A DNA stretch of 64,000 nucleotides from Desulfuromonadales bacterium (GTDB lineage: Bacteria; Desulfobacterota; Desulfuromonadia; Geobacterales; Pseudopelobacteraceae). The stretch covers positions 85,178 through 149,177 of the forward strand of contig JAENWA010000098.1 of the NCBI GenBank assembly GCA_016650295.1, read 5' to 3'. The notes beneath the pieces are model-generated. The model made no database searches and had not been told where the DNA came from. It worked only from the letters and a program-made list of their open reading frames with translations. Positions 17,296 through 27,397 of the stretch are shown here, one piece after another. The stretch's first letter is position 1; each line of letters starts with the position of its first letter. A program made the position numbers and the translations under genes.

Positions 17296-17343
17296 AGGCT
17301 GAAGGCTGTCAGGAAAACCTGTTTTTACTTCAGCCTTCAGCCT
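17296..17343. repeat. 13-bp inverted repeat between operon halves
   Basis: AGGCTGAAGGCTG (17296-17308) pairs with CAGCCTTCAGCCT (17331-17343), which overlaps the stop of the gene at 17337. There is no T-run in either direction. The GCTGAAG motif also repeats directly nearby. It could attenuate or protect mRNA between the acyltransferase and exporter genes. Confidence 0.5.
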
Positions 17344-18512
17344 ATCAACCTATCAACCTGAGAAGTCACTTTCGGTACGGCTTGTGCGGCTGGTTGGGAG
17401 ACGGCGGGCCAAAATCCGAGGCGGCTGAGAAGTTTCCCGGTCATTTTTTTCGGCCAGATAAGAATACGATCAACTACCGGCCGGCGGTGCCTGAATAAAA
17501 TATAGCTCGGCATAAAGGTCGCGCCCAGGTGCGCCTTGGTCTTTTCCGCGCCCTGGCCCGCGTAATAGAGAGGGATTTTCCGCTCCAGGCAGGTGCGGAC
17601 ATTTTCAATCCAGGACAAGACATACAGGTTATATCTGCGGCCGAGTTCGTAATCCATGCAGAAAAATTTATCCGCCATCGCATCCTGTTTTACAACGAGG
17701 AGGTTGAAAGCAATGAGTTCTTCCTGCACAAAATAAAGCGTGTATTCGGCGCCCGGGACCCTCTCACAGATTTTTTCAAAAAACAGACGGCTGTGCACGC
17801 CAAGCGCCATGGGGCCGCGTGCCACTGTTTCCAGATAAAGCTCGTAGATCCTGGCCAGAAAAGGAGAGATGGTGCTGCTTCGAACTACCCTGACTTCCGG
17901 TGCAATCCTCATTTTCCGGCGCAGGTCTTTTCTCGCGCCCCGTGAAAGCCGGCTCAGGTATTCCTCCAGGCTGTTGAAATCAATCGGCAGCCAGGCGCAC
18001 GACCGATATTCAACCCGGTTGAATTGATTGAATACTTCATCGGGAAGTGTGCTGAAATGATTAAAGTTGAAAAGCGCCACAATATCGCTTTTACGTTCAA
18101 CCGCGAGCGTATCCAATGCACCAGAAGCCATCTTGAAGGCCGCATCGAGGGTGCCCTCATCAATGTGAGGATCGATCCCGATTTCACTCCATTCCCCTGC
18201 CAGCGACCCCACGCACAACAGCCGGGGATGAAAAACCGAGGGGATCAGGCGGCCGGCCGCTTTCAGCGCTTTCTTGAGCCACCCCTCCACAAAAGCGGAC
18301 AGATCAAAACGGGTTTCAAACAACGGTAATAAGAATATCGGAATATCATCTTTGAAAACCACAATGCTGCGCAGGTGAAATCCGTCAACACCCGCTTCCT
18401 GCAACAGAAAAAGCAGTGGGGCGGCGCTGGAAGGCTCCGGGAAAAGCCGTCCAAGTTCTGCCGCCGACACGCCCTCTACCCCCGGCACGCACCTGCAGGT
18501 GAGGTTATTCAT
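17337..18512 (-). CDS. GNAT-fold acyltransferase (Acetyltransf_6 / BioF2-like)
   Basis: The 391-residue protein fits the FemAB/CelD-like double-GNAT group: PIDFNSLEEYLSRLSRGARK with DLRRKMR corresponds to the conserved basic helix of Acetyltransf_6 proteins, and AFNLLVVKQDAMADKFFCMD to the core strand. Members transfer acyl or aminoacyl groups to amino acceptors. The substrate is unknown; in this operon an amino lipid or polyketide acceptor is possible. Its ATG overlaps the phosphopantetheinyl transferase stop by 8 nt, so they are coupled. The protein is not closely similar to the two ~372-residue acyltransferases further upstream. Confidence 0.65.
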   Translation of the reverse strand: MNNLTCRCVPGVEGVSAAELGRLFPEPSSAAPLLFLLQEAGVDGFHLRSIVVFKDDIPIFLLPLFETRFDLSAFVEGWLKKALKAAGRLIPSVFHPRLLCVGSLAGEWSEIGIDPHIDEGTLDAAFKMASGALDTLAVERKSDIVALFNFNHFSTLPDEVFNQFNRVEYRSCAWLPIDFNSLEEYLSRLSRGARKDLRRKMRIAPEVRVVRSSTISPFLARIYELYLETVARGPMALGVHSRLFFEKICERVPGAEYTLYFVQEELIAFNLLVVKQDAMADKFFCMDYELGRRYNLYVLSWIENVRTCLERKIPLYYAGQGAEKTKAHLGATFMPSYILFRHRRPVVDRILIWPKKMTGKLLSRLGFWPAVSQPAAQAVPKVTSQVDRLIG

Positions 18513-19254
18513 GGCTTGTCGGTCTCCGGGTCACAAGGGCGATGGAGAGCCACAACGAGTCATGAGGAAGCGATCGTACCCGGAGAGGTTGGCCTGCAAT
18601 CAGGGGAAACCGCGCCAGGGACTTCCCTGATAAGCCGACCGGGAAGGTATACCCGCCGCCGCTACACTCTACCAATGGATAGACAGTGATCTGCAGCGGG
18701 CCCACGAGATGAAATGCACAGCCCAGAGCCTTGACAGCGGCTTCCTTGATAGTCCAGAGCAGGGCTGAGGCCTCTTCCAATACTCCGCCCGTCAGCTTCA
18801 AGGCATGTTCAAGCTCTTCCGGATGGAAGACCCGCTGATAAGGGTAATCACCTTGAAATTCATCGCTCCCCGCCACATCAATGCCGATATCAGACTCATC
18901 TCCACAGAGAGCAGCCCAGACTCTTCCTCCACACGTGCTGAATGAGATGGCCGGACCGCGCTCTTCTCCCAACATCAGCCGGGGTCTGCCAAGCAGGCCG
19001 CTGAATACCTGAATCGGGTAATCATCCTTGTTGGAGGATGTACTGAGTTTCCAAAGAGGACTTTCCGAGGCCGCAAGGTGATCCCACAGGGTGGAGACGA
19101 GGCGCTGTTTGTTCCCTGTCCCGTCAGCCTCACTGCCTTTGAGGGCTTGATTGGCGCATGCCGTGGACGTATAGAAGACGGGTCCCCTTCCATGAACGGG
19201 ATTCATCGTATGGATGGTTACCCCCGCGCGATTGATTGCCGTAGTCAATCTCAT
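18505..19254 (-). CDS. 4'-phosphopantetheinyl transferase (Sfp type)
   Basis: This enzyme transfers the phosphopantetheine arm of CoA to a Ser of acyl-carrier domains. Both signature motifs are present: IGIDVAGSDEF (Mg-binding Asp) and LLWTIKEAAVKALG (WxxKEA). I start it at 19254, where ATG lies 1 nt after the TAA of the lipid synthase and GGAG sits just upstream; longer in-frame starts reach back into the synthase gene. The N-terminal ~90 residues are poorly conserved, as is common. Position right behind the synthase implies that it activates the two carrier domains there. Confidence 0.88.
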   Translation of the reverse strand: MRLTTAINRAGVTIHTMNPVHGRGPVFYTSTACANQALKGSEADGTGNKQRLVSTLWDHLAASESPLWKLSTSSNKDDYPIQVFSGLLGRPRLMLGEERGPAISFSTCGGRVWAALCGDESDIGIDVAGSDEFQGDYPYQRVFHPEELEHALKLTGGVLEEASALLWTIKEAAVKALGCAFHLVGPLQITVYPLVECSGGGYTFPVGLSGKSLARFPLIAGQPLRVRSLPHDSLWLSIALVTRRPTSHE

Positions 19255-19255
19255 C

Positions 19256-22200
19256 TTACTCCGCAACCCAGTGCATCCGGATACCATGGATCTGCATGAT
19301 GGCGCAGCCGTGCTCGTCAATCGCTCGGGCGTCCCAGGTAAGTCCTTCATCGTCCTGCGACCGCAAGCGGGCCTCCAGGGTTATCGGTTCCCCTGCCCGG
19401 CATTGCCGCACAAACCGCATCTCACCGATCTCCATGGGAATCATTGATCGCCGCTCCGATGGGTCGATTGCTGCGATGTAGAAGCCGACCACCTGCAGAA
19501 GCGCCTCAAAAAGGTAGGGAGAATACTGGTAGCGCACGCCCCGCAGATCTGCAAAATCACGTGTCTCCCGGTATGTGGTTCGGCCACGCACCACACCCGG
19601 ACCGGCACCGTCCAGGGTATCCATCACGCGATACCTGCCTTCGAGGCCGCTGCGGTCTTTGTACCATTGAAGAACGTGGTCATGATCCATTGGGGGGGTC
19701 CGCAACTCTTTCGGCAGGACGGGAAAATCCGGAAGCCCCTCACCGAGATATGCTTCCCCGCCATCAAGGATCACCTGGCCCGTGCAGTGCGTGGTGAAGC
19801 GGTCGGTCAGTCTCCCGGCGGGAGAGATCTCCTGGGTTGCGAGAGCGACCTCGCAGACAACCTCCCGAAGGCCGTTGACGATACGGCGGCCGGAGATCCT
19901 GGAAGGGCGCGAAATCCCGGGAGGACATAGGATCATGTCCATAAGCCGCACCCGGCGAACGCCGCGCACCTGTAGGTGGGGATACAGGATTCTGGCGGCT
20001 TCCATGAATGTCTCCAGAAACATGGCGGCTGAGACGAGGGCATGCTTAATGAACCTGAAAGGCCTGTGATCCGCGATCCAAAGATCCTTTTCCAGGGAGA
20101 AGGTTCTGAAGGCCTCCAGTTCTTCCCGGTGGATGTCCAGACGGGAGATCCTCTCGATCAGGGGAAAGTCAGCGAGGCTCAGGGATACTGTGCCGCCATC
20201 CAGTTTCCCGATGACTGAAGGCCGGGTCGTATCATCGAGCAGTACCGTCTTCAAGGCCGGCAGCTTCCTCATGAACATCACCCACACGTCGTCGGCCGGG
20301 GCTACGAAAAGCTCACGGCAGAAAAGCCCTGCCAGCTCGTTTTCATGGATATACGCTACGCCCTTCAGCTTTAGCAGTTCCCGGAGTTCCGGATCCTCGG
20401 CCATGCCGGTTCCCTCGACCGGTGGAAGCATCAAAGCCTTGAATCGGATGCCGACGTTTTTCCGGCGCAGGGTTCCGAGTAATGCAGACATCATCCGGTT
20501 GGCGGCTGCGTAGTTGGCCTGGCCAGGATTCCCCTGGATCGCGGCTGCCGAGGAGAGGCCCACGAAAAACCTCAAACCGGCTCTCTCCGCTGTTGAGAAC
20601 AGGTTCCAGGCCCCGAGGAATTTGACATCCGTGACCAGGGAGAAATCTTCCGGAGTCATGTGATTTAAAAGACCGTCCCTGAGCAATCCGGCTCCGTGAA
20701 TGATCCCGTCGATCCTGCCGTAACGGGACGCCACCGCGCCCAGGATAGCGCGGACCGCTTCGGGATCGGTCACATCGCAGGTATGGTAAGTTGCCTCGAT
20801 CCCTGAGGAGCGCAACTCCGCCAGAGTCCGGGCGATCTCCGCTGACCTGCGGTCGCTTGAGAACGTTTCAGAGGGCATATGCCCGGGGCGCGAGGTTACC
20901 GCATCGATGTCCGGGTCCTGAACCGTTCTTCCCAGGAAGACCAGACGGGGCATGAAAGGTGCGAGACTTCGGGCCAGAAGGGCGCTGATCCCGGTAGCGC
21001 CCCCGGAGATGACTATAACGTCCCCGGGATTCAGGCTCAGGCCGGACGACCCCCCGAAGACCGACGGTGCAATGTGTCCACTCGAAGTTACGACCCTGCC
21101 ATCACGATGCATGGTCTCCACCACGGTGCATCTTCTGTCCAGAGCGATGCGCAGTGCACCACGGAGGTCGGTATCTCTCTCGATTTCCACAGTACGGAAC
21201 TGGACCGATGGGTATTCCTGCGCTACGCTCAGAAAAAGTCCGAGCAACCCTTCCTTCAGCAGCCGAGCATCAGTTTCGGAATCCTCCCGGGGATGGAGCA
21301 GCACCACAAATTTCTTTGCCGGTGATTGAAGAAATGCCTTCAGGAGAATAAAGAATCCCTTGAGAAGCTGCGAATCATCCGCCATGCTTCTAACTTTTCC
21401 GGCCCCGCCCTGAGGCAGGGTGATGACCAACCCGGCCAGGGACTCCAGGCTGGAGATTCTCCCGGCTGCCCTGGCGGAGCCTGCATCAGTCAGAAGGTCG
21501 CATGCATCTTCAGCAGGGCTGAAGCTGCCTTGCATGAACAGCATCGGAACTGTAGTAACTCCATGATCCGATCGGAGGATTTCCCCTGCACTTCCGGCAA
21601 TTTCGTCATCCCGGTCAGGTGAGAGAAGCAGGACCGTCTCGCCCGGGCTCAATTCCATGGGAATCGGGGCTGGCAACTCCAGCGTGGCGTGGCTGAACAC
21701 GATCCGTTTCAAGCACGCCTGATCCTCCGGGGACTTCAGGTTTTCATCCCGCTCCGGGTTGGCAGCAGCAGCCCTGGTGTCCGACTGAAGGCTGCTTGCT
21801 CCCTGCTTCGCGACTAACTGCGAGATTTTCAGGGCGATGTCATTCACGGTACGGACGTCTATAAAATCCTCCAGATCGATCGTGATCCCGAATTGGCGCT
21901 CTGAGGCATCCATGATGATCGGGAGGCGGCTGGACCGGATCGAAAGGTCCCTTCTGAGATCCATCTCGGGCTGGATCTCGTCCCTCTCGAATCCGGTGGC
22001 ATCCATGATGATTCGAATAAGCCGCTCCATAAGATCCTGATCCTCAGCTGCCTCAGCGGGGACAGGTGAGGCTTGTACCATGATTGCAGGGACGGGATCA
22101 GCAGCTTTGATGTCCGGCAGCCGGCTGGTACCACCCTGCTTCGCGACTAACTGTGAAATTCTCAGGGCGATGTCTTTCACGGTACGGACTTCTATAAAAT

Positions 22201-25200
22201 CTTCCAGATCGATCGTGATCCCGAATTGGCGTTCTGAGGCATCCATGATGATCGGGAGGCGGCTGGACCGGATGGAGAGGTCCCTTCTGAGATCCATCTC
22301 GGGCTGGATCTCGTCCCTCTCGAATCCGGTGGCATCCATGATGATTCGAATAAGCCGCTCCATAAGATCCTGATCCTCAGCTGCCTCACCATGGGCAGGA
22401 GCGGGATTGAGAGGCACGGATACCGGTTTCCCGGAAGGGCCCTGCTTAACGTTATCAGAACTTCCGGACCCCCTGATTTCCGATGGTTGCAACGTAGGTG
22501 CAGGAGCAATGGCGTAAGGTTCGGTGGGCTTCCCATATGCAGGGGGGGAAATCCAACTCTGTTCTCCATGGACCTTCAGATGCCCCTGGACGAAGAGCTG
22601 AGCAAGAGCAGTCTTGTAGGTCAGGCTTTCTGCGGAGGGAAGGCAGGTCTGAATGCACGTCGGCTCTGAAAGCGTGTCTGCAATGAGATTGCTCAATATA
22701 TCGCCGGGTCCCACCTCAACAAACAGTCGAACGCCGTGGTCGTTCCAGAGGGTCTGGATATTGTCCATCCAATGGACGGGAGATTCCAGATGGGCCATGA
22801 GGATTCGCCGTATCTCATCGGGTTCTGATGGATACGGAGCCTTGGTCGTGTTTGAGAGGACCGGGATCTGCGGGGGATGAAATGAGATAGAGGCAACGAA
22901 CTCCTCGAGCTCATCATGGATGACCTCCATGATAGGAGAATGGAAGGCCATGCTGACCGGCAACAGTGTGGCCCGGTATCCCATTTCTTTCAGTTTTCTG
23001 CCAAGCGCCTTGACCGCCTCGGTGCCGCCGCTGATGACGACCTGTTTCGGTGAATTTATATTTCCGATATGAACATCCTCATGTCCGCGGATCATCTCCT
23101 CCAGCAGATCCAGGGGGGCGTCCACGGCCGCCATAACGCCGGGTTCCACGTTCATGGCAGCGGCCTTGTCCATACAGAGGGCCCTCTTGTTCACGATTTG
23201 AAATCCGTCCTCCGGAGAAAAGACACCGGCCAGGCACAGGGCGGTCAGTTCGCCCAGACTGTGGCCGGCCATGGCCACGGGCTGGATACCGAGGCTGGTG
23301 AGATAACGGGCCATGGCGTGTTCCATGGCGAACAGGGCCGGTTGCTGCCAACGGGTCTTCTGAAGGTTCTCCTCCCGATCATGGAACAACAGGTTAAGGA
23401 GGTCGAAATCCGCTGCTGCTGCGGCCCGATCCAGCCACTCCCTGATGACGGGAAAGGAGTCGTAGAGATTTTGCCCCATTCCTGCATACTGTGCCCCCTG
23501 TCCGGGAAATACAAAGGCGAGCGGTAAGGCGGGCAGATCCTCGCGATTCATGAATATTCCCTGCTTCGCCAGGGATCTCTCTCGCTTGGACGAAAAGGTT
23601 CCGGCTTCGGTAAGTGCGCCTGACTTCTCGATGACCGTAAGCGCCTCTTGATCGGATTGTGACACAACAACCATCCGGCAGTTACTGCCGCCCATCTCCG
23701 TCCGGAAGAAAGAGATGCCCTGGAATACAGGAGGGACACTGATCTTTTCTCCCGGGAGGCCGGACGCCCTGTCCGGGCTGACCATGATCGTATCCGCGTC
23801 ATCCAGGGCCTGCTCCATCTGTAAAACATAGTTGGAGCCTCCAAATCCGAAGGCATTGACCTGAAGCCTTCGTGGCTGACCGTCCCTGCGCTTCCAGTAC
23901 AATGGCTCCCGGGCAATCAGGAACCCCGATTTTTCCAGGCCCATTTCCGGGTCCGGGTTCTCATAGTTGAGGGTGGCGGGAAAAACTCCCGTTTTCATGG
24001 CCATGGCTCCACGAATGAGGTTGTTAATGCCCGAGGCGCCCAGCGTGTGTCCGATCTGGGATTTGAATGACGCGAGCACGGTGCGTTTGGAGGGATTGAA
24101 GAACGTCTTCAAGGCACGGACCTCCTCCACGTCTCCTTGGCGGGTACTGGTGGCATGGCATTCCACCAGGTCCACCGCATCGGGCCCATAGGGCAGCCCC
24201 TTGAATGATGAACGGATGGCGATCTCCTGGGTGACGCTGTTGGACTCGACCATGCCCAGATTGTTGTTGCTCGCGCCCATGCCGGTGATTATGGCGTCGA
24301 TCTGCGCCCCTCGTGCGCGGGCCAGACCTTCCCGCTCGATGACGATCATTCCCCCGCCTTCACCGAGGACCATCCCGTCTCTTTCGGCATCAAAGGGGCG
24401 GGAGGTCTCGCGAGGAGCTCTCGCCCGTCCGGACAGCCCGAAGAGTGCGCCCACGGCGGCGAATTCCAAAAAGTGCAGGTGCGTGAGATCATCCTCGGCC
24501 CCTCCGACGATGGCGGCGTCGATGATGCCGTTTCGGATCATCTGCATGGCGCTGAAAAGTGCGACCAGAGAGGACGAACAGGCCGCGGAGACAGCAAAGC
24601 TGGGCCCCATGAATCCATAACGGTTGCAGATGAAGCCGGCTGCCGCACAGTTGAGTCTGCCCAGAAGGGTCGTGTCATCCGGCGCCATACGCCCTGACTT
24701 CACCTCCCGTTCGACGGCACTCACCTGATCAGACGTAAGGTGAACGGCTCTTTTGACGGAGGCGAGGATGTCGTTAACGTGTGCCCTGATGATGATATTG
24801 GTAAGGGTCCCGGCCGCCTCACCCGAGTTCTGGGAGATGAGGACTCCGATCCGTTCGCGGGGGATGCCTGACTCCAGAATGCCGGAAGCCCGGATTGCCC
24901 TGTCTGCCAGCCACATGGTGATCTTTGTGGAGGAGGTCATGGAACGGAAATCCTGAGGGGGAATTCCGAGTTCATTGCGGGAAACCTGGAAGTCAAGAAA
25001 GGCGCCCACATTGCAGTACGTCTTGTCCTGAATGCGCGGCCGGGGATCATAATACAGCGAGTGATCCCACCGCGAAGGAGGAACCAGGGTAATCCCGCTC
25101 TTCATGGCCAGGCTTTCAGCCCAGACTTCCTCAGGACTCTTCCCCAGGGCATTGACAATGCTCATCCCGGTGATGGCAATCCTTTCCTGGTCGTCTCTGT

Positions 25201-27343
25201 CGGGGACAGCCTGCTTCACTCCACGGCCGCCTCCGGAGAAGGGAGTCACCGGTTTTTCTTCTATCGGCCCCACGGCGGGCTGATGCAGCAGGAGAGCACC
25301 TTCGGCCAGCTCGCGGTGAAAGGCCTGCAGCTTTTGGGCACTGTGGATAAGTCCGGCGCAGGTCCCGCTCATGAATTGCCCGCGTTCCCGGCAGGTCTGC
25401 TCATCCAAAGGCTCATTGCCCGGCCTGTCCATGCCCCGTGCCGCGGTGAAGAGACTTCCGGCAGACATCTCTTCCATTTTTGTCCGGAAAGAAGCCTCGT
25501 CCTGGTGACCCGCTGCGAACTTCCTCTCCAGGGCTAAAATAGCTTCCACCCTGGGGGTCTTCAAAGATCGCACCCGAAGCCCGGTGTGCTGGCCCGAAAC
25601 AGATGTTCCGCCCGGGGGCGAATCCAGAACCATGCGCTGATAGAGCGCTGTCAAGGCGCCCGTTTCAACGATTTCCGGGGTGGCCAGGTAGGCGGTGCCC
25701 ATCTGGATGGCCTCCGCGCCGAGCAAGGCGGCCATAAAGGCGGTCTCCCGATTATAGATTCCTCCCGCCAGGACCACGCGACAGCTTTGGAACAGTGCAG
25801 GCATGCGCCGTTTCAGATCCAGCACCATTTGAGCAAGTGTGAGCGTGCTCAGTTGCCCGACGTGGCCACCGGCCTCATACCCCTCGCAGACCACGTACCG
25901 GACGCCCGTTTCCAGGGCGAGCTTCAGCAGAGCCTCATCAGGAGCGATATACATGACTTCCATGCCGCATTTTATCAATTCTTTTACGGGGGAGAGGTCG
26001 CCCCCCGCGATCACGACAAAACGGGGTCTCTGTTTCTTTATCCAGTCAAGTTGTGACTCCCTGTAAGGATTTTCTGCCAGAGAAACGATATTCACTGCAT
26101 AAGGTCGCCCGCCCATGATCTCCGGCAGGCGTCCCAGTTTCCGGTCAAGAACCTCCTCGTTCATCAGGCCCAGGGCAATGGTGGGCAATCCGCCGGCATC
26201 GGCAACTCTTGCTGCAAACTCCGGGACATCGGTAATCCAGGACATGGCGCCCTGGATAAAGGGGTAGCGGGTTCCCATCTCACCGGCTACCGGGCTATCC
26301 AGAAAGCTGTCTTTTTTTGCCTCGGCCAGCCGGCATACGTTACGAATTTCGTCCATGAAGGCTTTCACGGCTGCTTCGGTCCCGGCCCCGAAGCGTTCAA
26401 CGAATGATGCCGCAAAGGCAGTTTCCACGCCCAGCGGGATAACTTCATCCTGGCCGAAATGGCTGTCCAGAGGATGAAGTGCCCTGGCGCACACCTGGTT
26501 TACGAAGAAGCGGCGGCTTTCCTCCCTGTTGTCTGCTCCGTAGAGTGAATCCTCGAACGACATGATCTCCTTGAACGCGATCGAGTTGCCCTTGTTGAAA
26601 AGGCGATAGGGAACCTGCAGGTCCAGGCCGACCATATCGGTAGAATCCAGGCGGAGCCTGGAGAGACGTTGGCGTTGAACATCATCTATGGCAACCAGAT
26701 CTGTCAGCCAATGGACGCTCTCGAGAATAATTCCGGCCGCCCCGGTCGACAGGAATGTCGCTGCCGCCTCAGGAGTGGAGACGCCTCCCCAGATGAGGAT
26801 GTCGAGAGGCTTTGAGGATGTGGACAGCATTTCCTTGACCATCGAATAGAGAGCCGTGGTCGTCTCGGCACTCACGAATCCGGAGGCCTCGCATCCTTTC
26901 AGGACGATGCGGCCGGTGGCCGGGCAATCCCTGATAATTGCCGCCAAGAGATCAATATCGCCGGTGATTGGAAAGCAGCGGTGGTTTTCCGACAATTTCC
27001 TCAATCTCTGCAGAAAGATGGAAGTATCTCCCTGGATATAGCGGGGGTGGCACTCTACCCAGATGTCCTGGACCCCTGTTTCCTTCAACAATTGCCCAAA
27101 GGCTGGATCAAGGAAGGCCGGGAGAGAAATTTTGATGTCCCTGACATGACCGGTGGAGTCGCTCTTTTGTAAGAAAGAACGCAACTCTTCCAGCCCCGTC
27201 GTGGAAAAATCGAAGACAGCTCTGCTCCCTGTTCGCTGAGCCATTTGAATCACCGCCGGGGTGATTCCCGCGGGCCGCCAGACGAAACCAATGATAGAGT
27301 CCCTCTGTTCAGCCACTATGTCAGACCGTTGCTGCAACGCCAT
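19256..27343 (-). CDS. PfaD/PfaA-like fused polyketide/fatty-acid synthase (NPD-NPD-KS-AT-ACP-ACP-KR-DH)
   Basis: A single 2695-residue iterative-type lipid synthase. Approximate order: first nitropropane-dioxygenase-like flavin barrel 1-240 (LKGCEASGF near 150), second flavin barrel 370-600 (EGYEAGGHVG near 490), ketosynthase 715-1165, acyltransferase 1280-1550, two carrier domains about 1650-1735 and 1760-1845, ketoreductase 2110-2300, dehydratase 2420-2690. Ketosynthase Cys (AACSSSLV), both His (VECHATST, KSQIGHTLG), acyltransferase GHSLGE, and ketoreductase GGATG and YAAAN are present. In PUFA synthases the flavin barrel is a separate enoyl reductase, PfaD; here two copies are fused to a PfaA-like core. 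No PfaC or PfaB equivalent is nearby, so the product is probably a saturated or partly reduced chain. AAGGA lies 8 nt before the ATG. Confidence 0.9.
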   Translation of the reverse strand: MALQQRSDIVAEQRDSIIGFVWRPAGITPAVIQMAQRTGSRAVFDFSTTGLEELRSFLQKSDSTGHVRDIKISLPAFLDPAFGQLLKETGVQDIWVECHPRYIQGDTSIFLQRLRKLSENHRCFPITGDIDLLAAIIRDCPATGRIVLKGCEASGFVSAETTTALYSMVKEMLSTSSKPLDILIWGGVSTPEAAATFLSTGAAGIILESVHWLTDLVAIDDVQRQRLSRLRLDSTDMVGLDLQVPYRLFNKGNSIAFKEIMSFEDSLYGADNREESRRFFVNQVCARALHPLDSHFGQDEVIPLGVETAFAASFVERFGAGTEAAVKAFMDEIRNVCRLAEAKKDSFLDSPVAGEMGTRYPFIQGAMSWITDVPEFAARVADAGGLPTIALGLMNEEVLDRKLGRLPEIMGGRPYAVNIVSLAENPYRESQLDWIKKQRPRFVVIAGGDLSPVKELIKCGMEVMYIAPDEALLKLALETGVRYVVCEGYEAGGHVGQLSTLTLAQMVLDLKRRMPALFQSCRVVLAGGIYNRETAFMAALLGAEAIQMGTAYLATPEIVETGALTALYQRMVLDSPPGGTSVSGQHTGLRVRSLKTPRVEAILALERKFAAGHQDEASFRTKMEEMSAGSLFTAARGMDRPGNEPLDEQTCRERGQFMSGTCAGLIHSAQKLQAFHRELAEGALLLHQPAVGPIEEKPVTPFSGGGRGVKQAVPDRDDQERIAITGMSIVNALGKSPEEVWAESLAMKSGITLVPPSRWDHSLYYDPRPRIQDKTYCNVGAFLDFQVSRNELGIPPQDFRSMTSSTKITMWLADRAIRASGILESGIPRERIGVLISQNSGEAAGTLTNIIIRAHVNDILASVKRAVHLTSDQVSAVEREVKSGRMAPDDTTLLGRLNCAAAGFICNRYGFMGPSFAVSAACSSSLVALFSAMQMIRNGIIDAAIVGGAEDDLTHLHFLEFAAVGALFGLSGRARAPRETSRPFDAERDGMVLGEGGGMIVIEREGLARARGAQIDAIITGMGASNNNLGMVESNSVTQEIAIRSSFKGLPYGPDAVDLVECHATSTRQGDVEEVRALKTFFNPSKRTVLASFKSQIGHTLGASGINNLIRGAMAMKTGVFPATLNYENPDPEMGLEKSGFLIAREPLYWKRRDGQPRRLQVNAFGFGGSNYVLQMEQALDDADTIMVSPDRASGLPGEKISVPPVFQGISFFRTEMGGSNCRMVVVSQSDQEALTVIEKSGALTEAGTFSSKRERSLAKQGIFMNREDLPALPLAFVFPGQGAQYAGMGQNLYDSFPVIREWLDRAAAAADFDLLNLLFHDREENLQKTRWQQPALFAMEHAMARYLTSLGIQPVAMAGHSLGELTALCLAGVFSPEDGFQIVNKRALCMDKAAAMNVEPGVMAAVDAPLDLLEEMIRGHEDVHIGNINSPKQVVISGGTEAVKALGRKLKEMGYRATLLPVSMAFHSPIMEVIHDELEEFVASISFHPPQIPVLSNTTKAPYPSEPDEIRRILMAHLESPVHWMDNIQTLWNDHGVRLFVEVGPGDILSNLIADTLSEPTCIQTCLPSAESLTYKTALAQLFVQGHLKVHGEQSWISPPAYGKPTEPYAIAPAPTLQPSEIRGSGSSDNVKQGPSGKPVSVPLNPAPAHGEAAEDQDLMERLIRIIMDATGFERDEIQPEMDLRRDLSIRSSRLPIIMDASERQFGITIDLEDFIEVRTVKDIALRISQLVAKQGGTSRLPDIKAADPVPAIMVQASPVPAEAAEDQDLMERLIRIIMDATGFERDEIQPEMDLRRDLSIRSSRLPIIMDASERQFGITIDLEDFIDVRTVNDIALKISQLVAKQGASSLQSDTRAAAANPERDENLKSPEDQACLKRIVFSHATLELPAPIPMELSPGETVLLLSPDRDDEIAGSAGEILRSDHGVTTVPMLFMQGSFSPAEDACDLLTDAGSARAAGRISSLESLAGLVITLPQGGAGKVRSMADDSQLLKGFFILLKAFLQSPAKKFVVLLHPREDSETDARLLKEGLLGLFLSVAQEYPSVQFRTVEIERDTDLRGALRIALDRRCTVVETMHRDGRVVTSSGHIAPSVFGGSSGLSLNPGDVIVISGGATGISALLARSLAPFMPRLVFLGRTVQDPDIDAVTSRPGHMPSETFSSDRRSAEIARTLAELRSSGIEATYHTCDVTDPEAVRAILGAVASRYGRIDGIIHGAGLLRDGLLNHMTPEDFSLVTDVKFLGAWNLFSTAERAGLRFFVGLSSAAAIQGNPGQANYAAANRMMSALLGTLRRKNVGIRFKALMLPPVEGTGMAEDPELRELLKLKGVAYIHENELAGLFCRELFVAPADDVWVMFMRKLPALKTVLLDDTTRPSVIGKLDGGTVSLSLADFPLIERISRLDIHREELEAFRTFSLEKDLWIADHRPFRFIKHALVSAAMFLETFMEAARILYPHLQVRGVRRVRLMDMILCPPGISRPSRISGRRIVNGLREVVCEVALATQEISPAGRLTDRFTTHCTGQVILDGGEAYLGEGLPDFPVLPKELRTPPMDHDHVLQWYKDRSGLEGRYRVMDTLDGAGPGVVRGRTTYRETRDFADLRGVRYQYSPYLFEALLQVVGFYIAAIDPSERRSMIPMEIGEMRFVRQCRAGEPITLEARLRSQDDEGLTWDARAIDEHGCAIMQIHGIRMHWVAE
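21816..22390. repeat. Duplicated carrier-domain DNA (two near-identical ACP units)
   Basis: Two segments of about 240 bp, offset by 333 bp (roughly 21816-22055 and 22147-22390), are almost identical in DNA and protein. Each encodes EDQDLMERLIRIIMDATGF through the helix DLSIRSSRLPIIMDASERQF. The phosphopantetheine Ser aligns with the second residue of RSS, where most carriers have DSL or DSI, so the Asp before the Ser is replaced by Arg in both copies. Confidence 0.85.
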
Positions 27344-27374
27344 ATGTTTTCCTTTTGTAATTACTCTGATAAGT

Positions 27375-27394
27375 CCCCCTTTCCCAATGGGGGA
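27375..27394 (-). other. Small hairpin between papain-fold gene and lipid synthase
   Basis: The minus strand reads CCCCC-ATTGGGAAA-GGGGG just after the stop of the 27398 gene and before the synthase ribosome-binding site. It is too weak and lacks a T-tract to call a terminator; it may modulate expression between the genes. Confidence 0.3.
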
Positions 27395-27397
27395 TTT

